Positions 62,790 through 64,000 of a stretch of DNA of 64,000 nt are shown here, piece by piece (the first letter of the stretch is position 1; every line of letters begins with the position of its first letter). This stretch comes from Paracoccus sp. SCSIO 75233 (lineage in GTDB: Bacteria; Pseudomonadota; Alphaproteobacteria; Rhodobacterales; Rhodobacteraceae): assembly GCF_027912675.1 (NCBI RefSeq), contig NZ_CP115757.1, positions 620,001 through 684,000 of the forward strand, in the 5' to 3' direction. A program made the translations under genes and the position numbers. The notes under the pieces are model-generated. The model made no database searches. It worked only from the letters and a program-made list of their open reading frames with translations, and was not told the origin of the DNA.

Positions 62790-63209
62790 ATGGCTGACAC
62801 CGAAACGATCCGTCGCATCAAGGATGAGACCAAAACCATTGCCGTGGTTGGGCTTTCGCCGAAATCGGACAGGCCAAGCTGGGGCGTGGCCCGTTTCCTT
62901 CAGGGGCTGGGCTACAGGATCATTCCGGTCAATCCGGGCCATGCCGGGGACCAGATCCTGGGCGAGACGGTTTACGCCGATCTCAGCGCGATTCCGGCGG
63001 ATGCGAAGGTCGATATGGTCGATATTTTCCGTCGCTCCGACGCGGTGCCCGGCGTTGTCGATGAGGCGCTGACCGTGTTGCCGGATCTGAAATTCATCTG
63101 GATGCAGCTGGGTGTGCGCAATGACGAAGCCGCAGCAGCGGCGGAGACCGCAGGCAAGGTGGTCGTGCAGGACCGCTGCCCGAAGATCGAGTTTCCGCGT
63201 CTGGGTTAG
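62790..63209 (+). CDS. CoA-binding domain protein (YccU family)
   Basis: A 139-residue single-domain CoA_binding protein: TKTIAVVGLSPKSDRPSWGVARFLQGLGYRIIPVNPGHAGDQILGETVYADLSAIPADAKVDMVDIFRRSD and VWMQLGVRNDEAA-like end with VVQDRCPKIEF. The Rossmann-like fold binds CoA. ATG 62790 has GGAGG at the right distance; the frame is open from 62643 across the terminator, so earlier starts are rejected. Confidence 0.9.
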   Translation: MADTETIRRIKDETKTIAVVGLSPKSDRPSWGVARFLQGLGYRIIPVNPGHAGDQILGETVYADLSAIPADAKVDMVDIFRRSDAVPGVVDEALTVLPDLKFIWMQLGVRNDEAAAAAETAGKVVVQDRCPKIEFPRLG

Positions 63210-63229
63210 GTCCGCGACGCTTCGCCCCT

Positions 63230-64000
63230 TCAGAACCCCAGCCTGTCGCGCAGCGCGTACCAGCTCATCCCGGCGACGAGCATTGGCCAGCGCAGCAGCG
63301 CGCCGCCCGGAAATCTGGGCGAGGGCAGGGCTGCCATAATGTCGAACCCTTCGGCCTGACCGGCCACGGCCTCGGCCATCTGCCTGCCTGCCAGCGTCGC
63401 AAGTGCCACGCCATGTCCCGAAAAACCGCTGGCAGACAGCGCATTCGGTGCCGGGCGGGCAAAACAGGGCAGGCGGTTCATGGTGATCGCCAGCGTGCCG
63501 CCCCAAGCATGGGTGAAGGGAATATCGGCCAGATCGGGATATATCTGCGCCAGCGGTTTGCGCACCTTGCTGGCGATGTCCTGCGGGAAGCGGTAGCTGA
63601 CATTCTCGCCGCCGCCGAAGACCAGCCGGTCCTCATCGTCCAGCCGCCAGTAATTCACCACGAATTTCGTGTCATGCACCGCGATCCGGCGGCGCAGCAC
63701 ATCAGCGGCGCGCGCGCCGAGCGGGGCGGTTGCGGCGATGAAATTGTTGATCGGCATGACCCGCGAGGCGACCTCGCGCGACAGATCGCCGAGATAGCCG
63801 TTGCAGGCGAGGATCACATGGTCGCAGCGTATCGCCCCGGCCTCTGTCCGCAGCAGCGATTTTCCGGTGGCGTCCGTGGCGAACTCGATCTGCGTGACAT
63901 GGCTGTTTTCGTGGATGCGCGCCCCGGCATCGCGCGCCAGCCGCGCCATGCCGAGCGCCAGCGCCAGCGGGTTCACATGCCCGGCCCCATGATCGAGCGC
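63230..64000 (-). CDS. FAD-dependent oxidoreductase, PuuB/DadA type, 5' end outside the window
   Basis: The C-terminal 256 residues of a DAO-family FAD oxidoreductase: HVNPLALALGMARLARDAGARIHENSHV, DHVILACNGYLGDLSREVASRVMPINNFI, WRLDDEDRLVFGGGENVSYR and FSGHGVALATLAGRQMAEAVAGQAEGF. The HVNP and GFSGHG blocks are those of gamma-glutamylputrescine oxidase and related amine oxidases. The FAD-binding N-terminus lies beyond base 64000. The substrate is inferred only from this likeness. Confidence 0.85.
   Translation of the reverse strand, partial: ALDHGAGHVNPLALALGMARLARDAGARIHENSHVTQIEFATDATGKSLLRTEAGAIRCDHVILACNGYLGDLSREVASRVMPINNFIAATAPLGARAADVLRRRIAVHDTKFVVNYWRLDDEDRLVFGGGENVSYRFPQDIASKVRKPLAQIYPDLADIPFTHAWGGTLAITMNRLPCFARPAPNALSASGFSGHGVALATLAGRQMAEAVAGQAEGFDIMAALPSPRFPGGALLRWPMLVAGMSWYALRDRLGF

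Overview
The window reads as chromosome of a high-GC alphaproteobacterium of the Rhodobacteraceae, probably Paracoccus-like. The evidence is the strong G/C third-position bias, a complete Rhodobacter-type gene transfer agent (GTA) cluster, the plant-type glutamate-cysteine ligase and the pyrB / pyrC-like / plsY arrangement. The family is well supported; the genus is a guess. No rRNA or CRISPR array is present. There are two tRNA genes, Gly(TCC) and Tyr(GTA).

Layout. 0-4.4 kb: end of an enoyl-CoA hydratase gene, a quinone-oxidoreductase-type MDR gene, fabF, mltG and a coiled-coil protein. 4.4-4.65 kb: an array of inverted-repeat units. 4.9-19.7 kb: the GTA structural operon, with g1 to g15 all present in canonical order and open, followed by a DUF2793 gene. 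It is preceded by a leader containing a terminator-like hairpin. 19.8-21.6 kb: cysE, a sirtuin and a small secreted protein. 22.5-25.7 kb: an RTX-type repeat-protein gene split by an IS5/IS427-group insertion; removing the IS plus one TA restores a single 759-codon frame exactly. 26-40 kb: housekeeping genes (tRNA-Gly, fmt, a degenerate deformylase paralogue, def, malY-like, L,D-transpeptidase, pgsA, moaD, moaE, gshA, a uracil-DNA glycosylase, pyrB, a metal-motif-less dihydroorotase, plsY, a dienelactone hydrolase).

40.7-53.9 kb is a catabolic region. It holds a DXR-like (DRL) oxidoreductase gene overlapping genes for an acetoin-dehydrogenase-type E1alpha, E1beta and E2/hydrolase. Convergent to this lie a SorC regulator, a ribose-type ABC transporter and a PfkB kinase. 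Divergent from the kinase are a zinc polyol dehydrogenase and a GlpD/EryB-like FAD dehydrogenase. The set suggests import, phosphorylation and oxidation of a C5 branched polyol or deoxy sugar to 1-deoxyxylulose 5-phosphate, then thiamine-dependent cleavage to acetyl-CoA and glyceraldehyde 3-phosphate. This pathway is my inference.

54.0-61.1 kb is an island beside tRNA-Tyr. It carries a ParDE toxin-antitoxin pair, a PARIS-like defence pair (AriA/AriB) whose ATPase gene has a one-base frameshift at adjacent homopolymers, a serine recombinase behind an array of CGGACA motifs, a strange 1.2 kb AT-rich ORF-free stretch full of short degenerate repeats, and a tyrosine integrase. 61.3-64 kb returns to core genes: rlmB, a YHS protein, a possible small RNA, a CoA-binding protein and a partial FAD oxidoreductase.
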